Positions 63,986-64,000 of a stretch of 64,000 bases of DNA are shown here, one piece after another. The position numbers were made by a program, and so were the translations under genes. Under the pieces are notes generated by a model. It searched no databases, was not told the DNA's origin, and saw only the letters and a list, made by a program, of their open reading frames with translations. This DNA is from Cristatella mucedo. Taxonomy: Eukaryota; Bryozoa; Phylactolaemata; Cristatellidae. The stretch spans positions 2,702,001 through 2,766,000 of the forward strand of contig WPIO01000021.1 in NCBI GenBank assembly GCA_009760855.2, read 5' to 3'. Position 1 is the first letter of the stretch. Each line of letters begins with the position of its first letter.

Positions 63986-64000
63986 TTAAATATACATTAC

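Overview
The window is nuclear DNA of an animal, probably an invertebrate. The evidence is intron-rich genes with GT-AG introns, many tRNA-derived SINEs, one dominant non-LTR retrotransposon family with an (ATT)n 3' tail, and long microsatellites. There are no operons, bacterial gene starts or viral genes. I cannot name the species; sponge, cnidarian or another non-vertebrate are all possible.

Three genes can be read with confidence or good support. (1) A kinesin-5 (KIF11/Eg5-type) gene on the + strand, with 22 recognisable coding exons between 19063 and 35016 in continuous reading phase. Only the first few codons, up to the 'VRCR' of strand beta-1, are missing. A candidate first exon lies in a CpG-rich stretch at 14289-14342. 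(2) A protein disulfide isomerase A4 (ERp72) gene on the - strand, with two exons (43511-43204 and 40827-39276), three CGHC active sites, a signal peptide and a C-terminal KEEL. An exact ER-stress element (CCAAT-N9-CCACG) sits just upstream of its start. (3) A small three-exon gene I do not recognise, on the - strand at 44845-44138, encoding about 177 residues with a textbook PCNA-interacting (PIP) box near its C-terminus.

Three weaker coding candidates are given: a possible last exon with a tail-anchor helix (4244-4404), the possible kinesin first exon, and a possible first exon with an N-myristoylation signal (61980-62432, - strand).

The rest is mostly repeats. One LINE family (endonuclease plus reverse transcriptase; CR1/L2-like by its C-terminal motifs) has left at least fifteen fragments on both strands. 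Two tRNA-derived SINE families are dispersed through the window. Family A ends in the same hairpin as the LINE, so it probably borrows the LINE machinery. Family B has a different tail. A further dispersed repeat with a conserved short inverted repeat has four copies. CpG-rich blocks lie at about 13.9-14.8, 52.1-54.1 and 61.9-63.9 kb and look like promoter regions whose genes I mostly cannot resolve.

Layout: 1-19 kb is repeats with weak coding candidates; 19-35 kb is kinesin-5; 35-39 kb is empty intergenic; 39.3-43.6 kb is PDIA4; 44.1-44.9 kb is the PIP-box gene; 45-52 kb is repeats; 52-64 kb is CpG-rich blocks, tandem repeats and unresolved sequence.
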